Shown here piece by piece: positions 1 to 8,342 of a stretch of 41,256 nt of DNA. This DNA comes from Comamonadaceae bacterium CG12_big_fil_rev_8_21_14_0_65_59_15. Lineage in GTDB: Bacteria; Pseudomonadota; Gammaproteobacteria; Burkholderiales; Burkholderiaceae_C. The number at the start of each line of letters is the position of its first letter. The first letter of the stretch is position 1. The notes below the pieces were generated by a model. It was not told where the DNA came from, ran no database searches, and saw only the letters and a list, made by a program, of their open reading frames with translations. The stretch spans positions 1-41,256 of the forward strand of contig PCUV01000061.1 in assembly GCA_002786915.1 (NCBI GenBank), in the 5' to 3' direction. The position numbers and the translations under genes were made by a program.

Positions 1-293
1 TCAACATGGCGCAGATCATTGTCGAAGCCGTGCGTCACCCCGGGTTTTCGCTGGTTCAGGTGCTCAGCCCCTGCGTCACCTTCCGCCCGGATCAAGCCGT
101 ATGGCGCGACTTTGTTCGCACCGCCGAGGTCGATTGTACGGACGATGCGGCCCGCGCTGCGCGGCGCCTGATGACCGATGACGGCTTTAACGTGGGCAAG
201 GTTCTTTTTAAAGGTTCGCGCGCGCCCTATCGCCCTGAATTTGAACCTTCAAGTGGCTCCATCGCTGATCTGGAATCGAGGTTTATGTTATGA
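1..293 (+). CDS. korB: 2-oxoacid (2-oxoglutarate):ferredoxin oxidoreductase beta subunit, C-terminal part (partial)
   Basis: The reading frame is already open at the left edge, so only about the last 97 residues are present. The phrase HPGFSLVQVLSPCVTF is the C-terminal signature of KorB/PorB-type beta subunits (TPP- and Fe-S-binding). Known biology: in Thauera, Azoarcus and Magnetospirillum, KorAB re-reduces the ferredoxin that feeds ATP-dependent benzoyl-CoA reductase and sits in the bcr/bzd cluster. The oah and bzdR genes further right support the same role here. Its TGA stop overlaps the next start (ATGA at 290-293), which indicates translational coupling with the ferritin-like gene. The 2-oxoglutarate substrate is inferred from context; a pyruvate or other 2-oxoacid enzyme is not excluded. 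Confidence 0.75.
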   Translation, partial: NMAQIIVEAVRHPGFSLVQVLSPCVTFRPDQAVWRDFVRTAEVDCTDDAARAARRLMTDDGFNVGKVLFKGSRAPYRPEFEPSSGSIADLESRFML

Positions 294-823
294 ACAAAAC
301 GCCGACCGACGGTACCGAAGTTCAAACCGTGCCGCAACTTCTGGCGCACGCGCTGGCAATGGAGACCGAGGCCAGCGAGCGCTATGGTGAACTCGCTGAC
401 CAGATGGAGATGCATCGCAAAACGGCGGTGGCGACGCTGTTCCGGCGCCTCGAAGTCGCTGAAAAACAGCACCTGGCGGATCTCACCGCCCTGTGCAAGG
501 GCGTCGAGCTGCCGCACTATGCCCCCTGGGATTTCAAATGGCGCAGCAAGGAGTGCCCGGAGACCATCGATCTTGGCCGGGTGCACTATCAGTTGTCGGT
601 GCGCGACGCCGTGCTGCTGGCACTGGAGCACGAGCGCCGCGCGACACAGTTTTATACGGACGTCGCCAACTCGGCACATGCCCCTGAGGTCATCGCCCTG
701 GCGCGCCAGTTTGCGCAGGAAGAGCGTGAACACAGTGCGTGGCTAGAGTCCTGCCTGGCCGAATGCAGTGCAGCCGATTCGAAGGCCAGCGAGGACCCGG
801 ATCCACCGCTGAGCCAGGAATGA
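290..823 (+). CDS. ferritin-like/rubrerythrin-type di-iron protein
   Basis: This is a 177-residue, largely helical protein with the two half-sites of a ferritin-like di-iron centre. Helix 1 carries Glu25 seven residues before Tyr32, and helix 2 has E58-x2-H61. A second pair follows, LEHERRATQFY and then EEREHSAW. No rubredoxin-type CxxC domain is present, so it is not a full rubrerythrin. The acidic tail (about 155-177) looks disordered. The start overlaps the korB stop and the ferredoxin lies 70 bases downstream. Members of this family reduce peroxide or oxygen, so a plausible role is protecting the oxygen-sensitive AOR, Kor and benzoyl-CoA reductase. That role is inferred from position; the true substrate is unknown. 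Confidence 0.8.
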   Translation: MNKTPTDGTEVQTVPQLLAHALAMETEASERYGELADQMEMHRKTAVATLFRRLEVAEKQHLADLTALCKGVELPHYAPWDFKWRSKECPETIDLGRVHYQLSVRDAVLLALEHERRATQFYTDVANSAHAPEVIALARQFAQEEREHSAWLESCLAECSAADSKASEDPDPPLSQE

Positions 824-892
824 ACCAGCGCCAGGCTGTCCTGCTGTCCGTTGAGATATTTATAGACCCATAGCCCATCGAGGAGAACACAA

Positions 893-1150
893 ATGGCCAT
901 GCTTATCACTGACTTATGCATCACCTGTGATGTCTGTCTAGCGCCCTGTCCAAACAAGGCGATCAGCGCCGGCGAAGACATTTTTTATATTGACCCGGCC
1001 AAGTGCACCGAATGCGTCGGGCACCACGCGATCTCCCAATGCGTCAAGGTTTGCCCGGTTCGCGCCATCGTTCCCGACCCGGCGCACCGCGAAAGCAAGG
1101 ACGAGCTAAAAGCCAAATACGATCATCTTCAGGCGCTAAAAGCGGCCTGA
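893..1150 (+). CDS. 2[4Fe-4S] ferredoxin (Allochromatium/YfhL type)
   Basis: An 85-residue ferredoxin with eight cysteines in two cluster motifs. The first is C9-x2-C12-x2-C15-x3-C19-P. The second has the enlarged spacing C38-x2-C41-x8-C50-x3-C54-P, typical of the low-potential Alvin-type ferredoxins that donate electrons to benzoyl-CoA reductase. A GAGGAG ribosome-binding site (about 879-884) precedes the ATG. It sits between KorB (which reduces ferredoxin) and an AOR (which reduces or uses ferredoxin), so it is probably the shared electron carrier of the locus. It could alternatively act as a dedicated small subunit of the AOR. The C-terminal helix after residue 60 is charged, as in this subfamily. 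Confidence 0.9.
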   Translation: MAMLITDLCITCDVCLAPCPNKAISAGEDIFYIDPAKCTECVGHHAISQCVKVCPVRAIVPDPAHRESKDELKAKYDHLQALKAA

Positions 1151-1179
1151 TCCGTCTGGAAATTCAAGGAGCTCAGGAC

Positions 1180-3504
1180 ATGGCTATCAGAGAAAAACTG
1201 GCGCGACTCGTCGCCCGCATGCACGACACGCCACAGTACAACGCGCAAGGTGCGGTACTGTTCGTTGACTTGGAGCAGCGCACCTTCGTCAAGAAGTATT
1301 TGCCGCTGGAGGTCTTGCGCAACTTTCTGGGTGGACGTGGCGCCAACATGTGGTTGCTCTACAACCTGGTGGAAGCAGAACGCGATGCGCTTGATCCCGA
1401 AATTCCCCTGATCTTCGGCACCGGCGTACTCACCAGCAGCATGCCATCGGCCACGCGCGGCAACATTACCAGCAAGTCACCTGACAGCTACGCCATTCTC
1501 GACGCCAACGCCGGCGACTACTTTCCGTCGTTCCTGCGTTGCCACGGCTACGACCATGTCGTCTTGTTCGGGCGCTCACCAAGCTGGACCATGCTGCGGC
1601 TTTCCTATGAGACGGCGGAGCTGGTCGATGCCACACCCTACGTGGGCCTGAACAACCTGGACATGGCCGCCGCCATCGCGCGCGACTTCAATTGTGTCGA
1701 GCGCGAGGACATGGCACTGGCCCGGATCACCACGTCAGGTGAAAACCAGGTGTTGTGCAGCGGCATCATGGGTGGTGTCAAGTCGATCTGGGCGCGGGGT
1801 GGTGGCGGTGCCAAGATGGGGTCTTTGCGCGTCAAGGCGATCATGATCCACGGCGCCCCCAAAGACCTGCAGCCACTGCAACCCATGGTCAAGTACAACA
1901 AGGTCATCGGCAAGAAAATCATCTCCACCAGCGTGATCAAGAATGCACTGAAGATGGTGGGTACGCCGTTTTTGTACAAACCGAGCCGCGTCCTGTGCGC
2001 CCTGGGCACCAAAAATAACCAGGAAACCAGTTGGAAACCGACGCTCGATGCCGACAACTTTGACCCCTACCGGCCTGGCATGGACGGCTGCTACCTGTGC
2101 CCGGTGCATTGCCGCAACCAGAACGACCTGACGCCTGAAGCCCAGGTCGGCTGGGGGGCCTCGGCGCTCAAGGGCCTGACCGGCAACGCCAGCTACGACA
2201 AGGAGCAGGCGTCGGTCGAACACGGCAAACAGCGCAGCTACAACGGCATTCACAACGACGGGCAGTATGACAAGTACGACAAGGGCGATGGTCCCGAGTA
2301 CGTCACCTTGGGCAAATTTGGCCCGATGATTGGCATCCAGGAACCCGAGCAGGTGCTGCGCCTGAACAACATCCTCAACGACCTGGGCCTCGACTCGGCC
2401 TCCACCGGTAGCTCAATTGCCTGGGCCATGGAGCTGTACCAGCGCTCAATCATCACGCAAAAGGAAACCGGCGGTCTCGATCTGACCTGGGGCAATTACC
2501 CGGTGATCGAACAACTGCTGTTCATGACCGCCAAACGCGAAGGCTTCGGCGACACCATCGCCGACTCGGCACGTGCGGTGGAACGCGGCAAATACCCGGC
2601 GCAAGCCCTTGACTACCGCATGACCGTCAAAGGCCTGTTCCAGTCTGACCCGCACGATGCACGCATCCTCAAGGCGTTCGCCCTTGGACTGTCGGTGGCA
2701 ACCCGTGGCATGGATCACCTGCGCAACCGCGTCACGCTGGAGATCAACGCCCGCATCAACGACGACGCGGCGTTCAAGACCGCGTTGTACAACGGCCCCG
2801 TCTCGGCCGCGCCGAACAGCTATGCAGGCAAGGAATACGCCGTGCGCAAATGCGAGAACAATTATGCGGTGGGTGATTCGGTGGGTATGTGCCGCTTCAA
2901 CACCAAGTTATTCAACTCCCCGAGCCTGCCCGACCTGAACGACTTTGCCACGCAGATCGGCGCACTGACGGGCCAGACTTTCGCCGAGGAGGAGCTCGAC
3001 GAGGTGGGTCGCAATGTGACCGGGATTGAGCGCATGCTCAATTTCCGCTTCGGCTTGCGCGCCAAGGACGACACCCTGCCGCGGCGCTGGTTTGAGGAAG
3101 CGCTGACCGAAGGCCCGTTCGCCGGCGAGAAGGTTGACCGGGCCGAGTTTGATGGGATGAAAGACCGTTTTTATCACCTGACCGGTCTGAACGCCGAAGG
3201 CACCCCGGCGGTTGAGTGGCATGAAAAACTGTCGCGCCTGATCTCCGGCTTTGCCGTGCGGGTGGAGTTGCCGCGTGCGCTGCCCGGCGCGCCGGAGAAG
3301 GTGGTGATCATCGACGAGAACGTGAGCGATCTGACCGCCCTGCGCGCGGCGCTGCTGCGCAAGCTGCCCGAGGCTGCCAATGACCTCAACGACAGCACCT
3401 GGAACATGGCGGTTAACGGCAACATGGTGCTCTCGGGTGAAGCATCGGTGCCCATTGCCAGTGGCGACCGGGTGCTGCTGGTTCCCGTTATCGCCGGCGG
3501 TTGA
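1180..3504 (+). CDS. tungsten/molybdopterin aldehyde ferredoxin oxidoreductase with fused C-terminal MoaD/ThiS-like domain
   Basis: 774 residues. The AAGGAG site at 1166-1171 selects this ATG, although the frame stays open upstream across the ferredoxin gene. The AOR fold is shown by the N-terminal pterin-binding phrase GGRGANMW, then ATRGNITSKSP, the cubane ligands C304-x2-C307-x3-C311, and the distal DSVGMC motif that gives C571. Residues about 697-774 lie beyond the usual AOR end. They look like a MoaD/ThiS beta-grasp domain that ends exactly in GDRVLLVPVIAGG, with the Gly-Gly C-terminus sulphur carriers need. Family members oxidise aldehydes to acids with ferredoxin or catalyse the reverse. 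The substrate is unknown. The context (ferredoxin, KorB, acyl-CoA synthetases, benzoyl-CoA pathway) suggests an aromatic or alicyclic aldehyde/acid pair. Confidence 0.88.
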   Translation: MAIREKLARLVARMHDTPQYNAQGAVLFVDLEQRTFVKKYLPLEVLRNFLGGRGANMWLLYNLVEAERDALDPEIPLIFGTGVLTSSMPSATRGNITSKSPDSYAILDANAGDYFPSFLRCHGYDHVVLFGRSPSWTMLRLSYETAELVDATPYVGLNNLDMAAAIARDFNCVEREDMALARITTSGENQVLCSGIMGGVKSIWARGGGGAKMGSLRVKAIMIHGAPKDLQPLQPMVKYNKVIGKKIISTSVIKNALKMVGTPFLYKPSRVLCALGTKNNQETSWKPTLDADNFDPYRPGMDGCYLCPVHCRNQNDLTPEAQVGWGASALKGLTGNASYDKEQASVEHGKQRSYNGIHNDGQYDKYDKGDGPEYVTLGKFGPMIGIQEPEQVLRLNNILNDLGLDSASTGSSIAWAMELYQRSIITQKETGGLDLTWGNYPVIEQLLFMTAKREGFGDTIADSARAVERGKYPAQALDYRMTVKGLFQSDPHDARILKAFALGLSVATRGMDHLRNRVTLEINARINDDAAFKTALYNGPVSAAPNSYAGKEYAVRKCENNYAVGDSVGMCRFNTKLFNSPSLPDLNDFATQIGALTGQTFAEEELDEVGRNVTGIERMLNFRFGLRAKDDTLPRRWFEEALTEGPFAGEKVDRAEFDGMKDRFYHLTGLNAEGTPAVEWHEKLSRLISGFAVRVELPRALPGAPEKVVIIDENVSDLTALRAALLRKLPEAANDLNDSTWNMAVNGNMVLSGEASVPIASGDRVLLVPVIAGG

Positions 3505-3719
3505 GCGGTGGCACGGTGCAACAGGCTGAATCGGACGTCGCCAGCAGCAACCAGGGTGCGCCAAAACATTTTGACGACAAGTGTTTTCACGCAACCAAGG
3601 TGTTCAAGCGTTTCCCCTTGTCAGGCGTGACCCGCTCGGAGCCACGGCGGGCCAGCGCTTGGCCAGTAGCCGACTCGGGCGCGGCCAACCCCAGTACAAA
3701 ATGAAAAGGAATGACAACC

Positions 3720-5822
3720 ATGAACTGCGGCACTTCCATTGAAACCAAAGTCGCTGACCCCAGCACGCTGGCGCAGACGCTCTTCGAGCAGGCCGCAGCC
3801 GCTGGACGTGACACCCTGAACCACACCGAACTGAGCATGCTGGTGGCGAGCCTGGGGATGGTTTTTAACCCGAATGGTGCGCTCGTCCAGACACACCCCC
3901 CGGTCGAACTGGGGCTTGGCCTGAACTGCACCAGAGAGTTTGGCATGGTCATCAGCGCCGGGATAGGCGGTCTCGACGCGGCTCTGGCCGATGGCAATTT
4001 CAGAAAAGGCCGGGCCACGGTGTACGCCGCAACCGAGCTGACAGATGCCACCGATTTCCTGGTTCTTTTCAGACGAACCCTGGCCTATCAAAAGCTCGCA
4101 ACAATTGCCAGCCGCAGCGCTGCCAGCGTGCCAGATGCGCAGTTGCAAGCCGGCTTTGCGCAACTTTTAGCCCTGGCCAAGCACTTTTCCCCGGGTCAAC
4201 CCCAGGCCTCATTCAGACTTCGAAAACTGGTACTCAACCCGGTGCAGGTGGGTTCTGAGTTGAGCGTTCAAGCCGCCCATTGTGAGTTTGATGCGCCGTT
4301 ACCAGACCGTCTGCCGCGCCCCATTCACAAGATCGACAAACTGATTCATCCTGCCAGCATCGGCATCATCGGGGTTTCCTCGACCAGCATGAATTTTGGC
4401 CGGATCATTCTGAAAAACCTGCTGGGCAGTGGCTACAGCAAGGAGCGCATGACCATCATTCGCCCGGGCGAATCCGAAATTGATGGCGTCAAGTGTGTGG
4501 CGAGTCTGGAAGCGCTCGAGCACAAACTTGATCTGCTGATTGTGGCCGTGGCAGCCAGTGCGGTTTACGCGCTGGTCGATGAAATCATCAGAACCGACGC
4601 GGTCGAATCGGTCATGCTGATTCCCGGCGGCTTGGGCGAAACCCAGGCCAGCCGGGAGCCCTCGGCAGCCCTGGCTGAACGCATCAACGCGGCCCATGCT
4701 CAACCCGGTGGGGGCCCAATCTTTCTCGGCGCCAACTGCCTGGGCGTGGTCTCGCATCCCGGCTCCTACGACTCCTGGTTCATTCCGCTGGAGCGTCTGC
4801 CAAAACCCCCAAAAAAACCGGAGCGCAACTCGGTCATGTTGAGCCAGAGTGGGGCGTTCATGATCACGCGGCTCAGTCAGAACCCCTGGCTCGACCCGCG
4901 TTACATGCTGGCTTTGGGCAACCAGACCGATTTGACCCACGGTGACATGTTGACCTATTTCGCCGGTCTGGCGGAAATTGATACCCTTGGCGTCTATATC
5001 GAGGGCTTCAAGGACCTGGACGGACTGAGCTTTGCCAAAGCCGTGCGCACGGCCGTTCTCAATGGCAAGCAGGTAGTGGTTTACAAAGCCGGAAAGTCGG
5101 CCCCCGGCAAGGGCGGCGTGATGGGTCATACCGCGTCGATCGCTGGCGACGCAACCCTGTTCGAGTCGGTACTACGCCAGGCCGGCGCGATTGTGGCGCC
5201 AGACTTCAACGCCTTCGACGATCTGTTTTACATCGCGGGTGCGTTGCACGAGAAGAAAATCGGTGGCCGCCGACTCGGTGCCATCAGCGGCGCTGGCTTT
5301 GAGGCCGTTGGCATGGCTGACGCCATTGAGTCAGACAGTTTTTCGATGGAGATGGGTGCACTCGAGCCAAACACGGTTGGCCGAGTGGAAGAAATTCTAT
5401 TGGCCAAAAAACTCAACACGCTGGTCGAAGTTAGAAATCCGATCGACATCAATCCAGGCGCCGATGACGAAGCCCACTTACAGATTGTGCAAGCCTTCCT
5501 GAAAGACCCGAACATCGACGCGGTGGTGGTCGGGCTTGACCCAACAGCGCCGTCGGTGCGGGCCTTGCAAACGAGCAAGTTGCGGCCTGGCTTTGACATC
5601 AGTGACCCCAAGAGTACGGTACACCTGATGCCAGCGCTGGTTCAGTGCAACGACAAACCGGTCATTGGCATTATCGATGGCGGTGAACTCTACGATGCCA
5701 TGAGCGCAGCGCTGATGGACCAGGGCGTTTGCGTTTTCAGGAACTGTGCGCGTGGCACTCAAGCGCTGGTGCGCTACGTCGAAGCCAGGCTGTATACCGA
5801 GCATCTCAAACATCCTCGCTGA
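3720..5822 (+). CDS. ADP-forming acyl-CoA synthetase paralogue 1, ATP-grasp domain partly deleted
   Basis: About 700 residues. AAAAGGA at 3704-3710 fits the ATG at 3720; the ATG at 3711 directly abuts it. From about residue 70 the protein aligns along its whole length with the next gene (shared TREFGM then ISAGIGG; GIIG near 215; GANCLG; MGHTASIAGD). It keeps the CoA-binding Rossmann domain, the ligase domains and the phosphoryl-carrying histidine (His470 in MGHTASIAG). About 74 residues of the N-terminal ATP-grasp lobe are missing, including the Lys and HKSDxGGV motif that the partner has. It probably cannot bind ATP alone and may work as a heteromer with the downstream protein. Acyl substrate not evident. 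It follows the AOR after a 215-base gap that holds no convincing gene. Confidence 0.85.
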   Translation: MNCGTSIETKVADPSTLAQTLFEQAAAAGRDTLNHTELSMLVASLGMVFNPNGALVQTHPPVELGLGLNCTREFGMVISAGIGGLDAALADGNFRKGRATVYAATELTDATDFLVLFRRTLAYQKLATIASRSAASVPDAQLQAGFAQLLALAKHFSPGQPQASFRLRKLVLNPVQVGSELSVQAAHCEFDAPLPDRLPRPIHKIDKLIHPASIGIIGVSSTSMNFGRIILKNLLGSGYSKERMTIIRPGESEIDGVKCVASLEALEHKLDLLIVAVAASAVYALVDEIIRTDAVESVMLIPGGLGETQASREPSAALAERINAAHAQPGGGPIFLGANCLGVVSHPGSYDSWFIPLERLPKPPKKPERNSVMLSQSGAFMITRLSQNPWLDPRYMLALGNQTDLTHGDMLTYFAGLAEIDTLGVYIEGFKDLDGLSFAKAVRTAVLNGKQVVVYKAGKSAPGKGGVMGHTASIAGDATLFESVLRQAGAIVAPDFNAFDDLFYIAGALHEKKIGGRRLGAISGAGFEAVGMADAIESDSFSMEMGALEPNTVGRVEEILLAKKLNTLVEVRNPIDINPGADDEAHLQIVQAFLKDPNIDAVVVGLDPTAPSVRALQTSKLRPGFDISDPKSTVHLMPALVQCNDKPVIGIIDGGELYDAMSAALMDQGVCVFRNCARGTQALVRYVEARLYTEHLKHPR

Positions 5823-5866
5823 ATCCGTCCTTCATCAAGAATCTTCATACACAAAACAGGACCACC

Positions 5867-8167
5867 ATGAGCAAACAACTGATCAACGACATCTTTCAAA
5901 AAGCACACAGCGACGAGCGCTCCACACTGTTCGAACATGAGGTCTATCGGCTGCTCGCTGCGGCCGATATCGCAAGGGCGCCCCGACACGAGGTGCTCGC
6001 CAAAGGGATTGATCCGACGGATGAACTGTTAGCGTCGTTCACCGCCAGCCGGGTGGTTGTGAAGATCGTCTCGGGCAGCATTGCCCACAAGTCGGACGTG
6101 GGCGGTGTCGCCGTCGTGCCCAATCAGCCAGCGGCCATACGAGCCGCCTGCAAAAGCATGCTCGCCAAGCTGTCAGGGCAGGACGTCGCGGGCGTGATGC
6201 TGACCGAGTTCATTGAATCAGATGCGACGGGTGCCGGCCGCGAGCTGCTGGTCGGCATCCGCAACACGCGCGAGTTCGGCATGATCATCAGCGCCGGGAT
6301 CGGCGGCATCGACACCGAACTTTTTGCCGCCAGCGCCCGCCGCGGACAGGCGGTGGTGTCGGCTTCGACCGCGCTGACCACGGCCGAGGAATTCCTCGAA
6401 CTGTTCAAACCGACGCTGGCCTACCGCAAGATCGCCGGACTGACGCGGGGAGGCAGCCGGCTCGTGACAGACGTTGCCCTGCTGCACTGTTTTGCTGCCT
6501 TCATCCGACTCGCCAACGATTGCTCGGCGGGCAACCCCGAGACCGACTTCGCCATCGAGGAACTGGAGGTCAACCCCTTCACCTGCGCGGCGGGCGCGCT
6601 GGTCGCGCTCGACGGTTTATGCCGCTTCGGTCGGCCGCAAGTGGTCCGCCCGCCGCGGCCCCAGGCCAAGATCAACAAGCTGCTGCACCCGACTTCGATC
6701 GGCATCATCGGTGCCTCCGCCACGCGCATGAACTTCGGCCGGATCACCCTGAAGAACATCATCGCATCCGGGTACGAGCCCTCAAAGCTGTGCGTCATCA
6801 ATCCCGACGGCCAGCAAGTCGATGGCGTGCGCTGCGCACCGAACCTGGGGGCGCTGGAACGCAAGCTCGACCTGCTGATTCTGGCGGTAGGTGCCGATGT
6901 TGCCTTCGGCATCATCGACGAGATCATCAAGACCGATGCCGCAGAATCGGTGCTGTTAATCCCCGGTGGCATGGGTGAAACCGAGGCGAGCCGGGAGCCG
7001 GCCCGGCGCATGCTGGAGACGATCGACAACGCCCGACGCGCGGGAGTCGGTCCGGTTTTCGTCGGCGGCAACTGCCTGGGCATCATCTCGCACCCCGGCA
7101 ACTACGATTCATGGTTCATTCCCGCAGAACGTCTGCCGAGAACCCAGAAGAAGGCACAACGCACTTCGGCACTGATCAGCCAAAGTGGCGCCTTTCTGGT
7201 CACGCGACTGAGCAAGAACGCATGGCTCGACCCGGCCTACATGGTCGCCCTGGGCAACCAGAACGACATCACGCACGGCGACATGGTCGAGAACTTCGCA
7301 GCCAACCCGGACATCCATGTGATCGGCACCTACGTCGAGGGATTCAAGGACCTTGACGGGCTGGCGCTGGCACGAGCCGTGCGCCAGGCCACCCTGGCCG
7401 GCAAACAGGTTGTGATTTACAAGGCCGGGCAGTCCGTCGCCGGCAAGCAGGCCGCGATGGGCCACACCGCTTCGATCGCGGGCGACTACGAAGTCGCTCT
7501 GTCCGTACTCACGCAAGCTGGTGCGCTGATCGCCTGTGACGTCAGCGAATTCAGCGACCTGTTCTACCTTGCAGACTGCATGAGCAAGAAAATTGTCGGT
7601 GGCAAGCGACTCGGCGCCCTGGCCGGCGCGGGTTACGACACCGTGGCCATTGGCGACAGCATCCAGGTCGGCGATTTCTCCATGTCTCTAGCCACGATCG
7701 GAGCATCGACCCGGGAACGACTGGTTGCGATCCTGAAGGCCAAGAAGCTCGATGCGCTGATGGAAGTCAGGAACCCGTTCGACATCAATCCAGCGGCGGA
7801 CGACGAGGTTCACCTGCTCTGCACCGAGGCCATGGCCGCCGATCCGGACGTTGACGCCGTCGTGGTCGGACTCGATCCGACCTCACCCGTGGTCAGGTCG
7901 CTCAAGAAAAGCGCGCGTGAGGGCTACGACATCGACAGCCCGCAGAGCATCGCCCAGACGCTTCCGGGGCTAGTCGCCTCTTGCCCAAAGCCCATCGTCA
8001 GCTTCATTGACGGCGGAGCGCTGTTCGACCCGATGGCCGACAAGCTGATGGAACAAGGCGTTTGCGTCTTTCGCTCCAGCGAGCGCGCAACGCGCGCGCT
8101 GGTCCGCTATACCGAGGCGCGACTCCATGCGGCGCGCCTGCGGGGCCAAGCAGCGCCTAACATCTAG
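5867..8167 (+). CDS. ADP-forming acyl-CoA synthetase paralogue 2, complete (ATP-grasp first)
   Basis: 766 residues, starting 44 bases after paralogue 1. Domains in order: ATP-grasp (about 1-245, with VVVK66 and H74-K-S-D-V-G-G), CoA-binding Rossmann domain (about 275-375, GIIGAS at 279), and succinyl-CoA ligase-like domains with the phosphohistidine His533 in MGHTASIAGD. In the Giardia and PatZ-like enzymes the ATP-grasp domain comes after the ligase domains, so this order is permuted. The family catalyses acid + CoA + ATP to acyl-CoA + ADP + Pi, and reversibly makes ATP. Within this locus it could activate an aromatic or cyclohexene carboxylate at a cost of one ATP bond, or recover ATP from an acyl-CoA. 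Substrate assignment is inference; the family call is firm. Confidence 0.9.
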   Translation: MSKQLINDIFQKAHSDERSTLFEHEVYRLLAAADIARAPRHEVLAKGIDPTDELLASFTASRVVVKIVSGSIAHKSDVGGVAVVPNQPAAIRAACKSMLAKLSGQDVAGVMLTEFIESDATGAGRELLVGIRNTREFGMIISAGIGGIDTELFAASARRGQAVVSASTALTTAEEFLELFKPTLAYRKIAGLTRGGSRLVTDVALLHCFAAFIRLANDCSAGNPETDFAIEELEVNPFTCAAGALVALDGLCRFGRPQVVRPPRPQAKINKLLHPTSIGIIGASATRMNFGRITLKNIIASGYEPSKLCVINPDGQQVDGVRCAPNLGALERKLDLLILAVGADVAFGIIDEIIKTDAAESVLLIPGGMGETEASREPARRMLETIDNARRAGVGPVFVGGNCLGIISHPGNYDSWFIPAERLPRTQKKAQRTSALISQSGAFLVTRLSKNAWLDPAYMVALGNQNDITHGDMVENFAANPDIHVIGTYVEGFKDLDGLALARAVRQATLAGKQVVIYKAGQSVAGKQAAMGHTASIAGDYEVALSVLTQAGALIACDVSEFSDLFYLADCMSKKIVGGKRLGALAGAGYDTVAIGDSIQVGDFSMSLATIGASTRERLVAILKAKKLDALMEVRNPFDINPAADDEVHLLCTEAMAADPDVDAVVVGLDPTSPVVRSLKKSAREGYDIDSPQSIAQTLPGLVASCPKPIVSFIDGGALFDPMADKLMEQGVCVFRSSERATRALVRYTEARLHAARLRGQAAPNI

Positions 8168-8218
8168 CGCGTCAACTGTCGTGAACGCAGGCCGACGCCC
8201 CAGATGATGAAAGCCTGT

Positions 8219-8295
8219 CGTCATTGCGAGGCCGCAGGCCGTGGCAATCCATGTCTTCAAAAGTCATGGATTGCTTCACTGCGTTCGCAATGACG
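8219..8295. repeat. REP-like interspersed palindrome between convergent genes
   Basis: A 77-base imperfect palindrome. The outer arms are CGTCATTGCGA (8219-8229) and TCGCAATGACG (8285-8295). The inner arms are GCAATCCATG (8244-8253) and CATGGATTGC (8265-8274), around an 11-base loop. The arm sequence belongs to a dispersed CGTCATTGCGAG...GCAATCC repeat that I recognise from many proteobacterial genomes. It sits between the stops of the acyl-CoA synthetase (+) and the membrane protein (-), where it could end or insulate transcription from both sides. No second copy was seen in this window. Confidence 0.75.
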
Positions 8296-8342
8296 GGCCA
8301 ATTTCAAATTTCGGCGACGTTCTTTCACGTTCACCGGCTCCT

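Noticed and set aside
3501..3704. 67-residue frame between the AOR and paralogue 1, starting TTG
   Set aside because: No ribosome-binding site, no family resemblance, and it overlaps the AOR stop; treated as intergenic.
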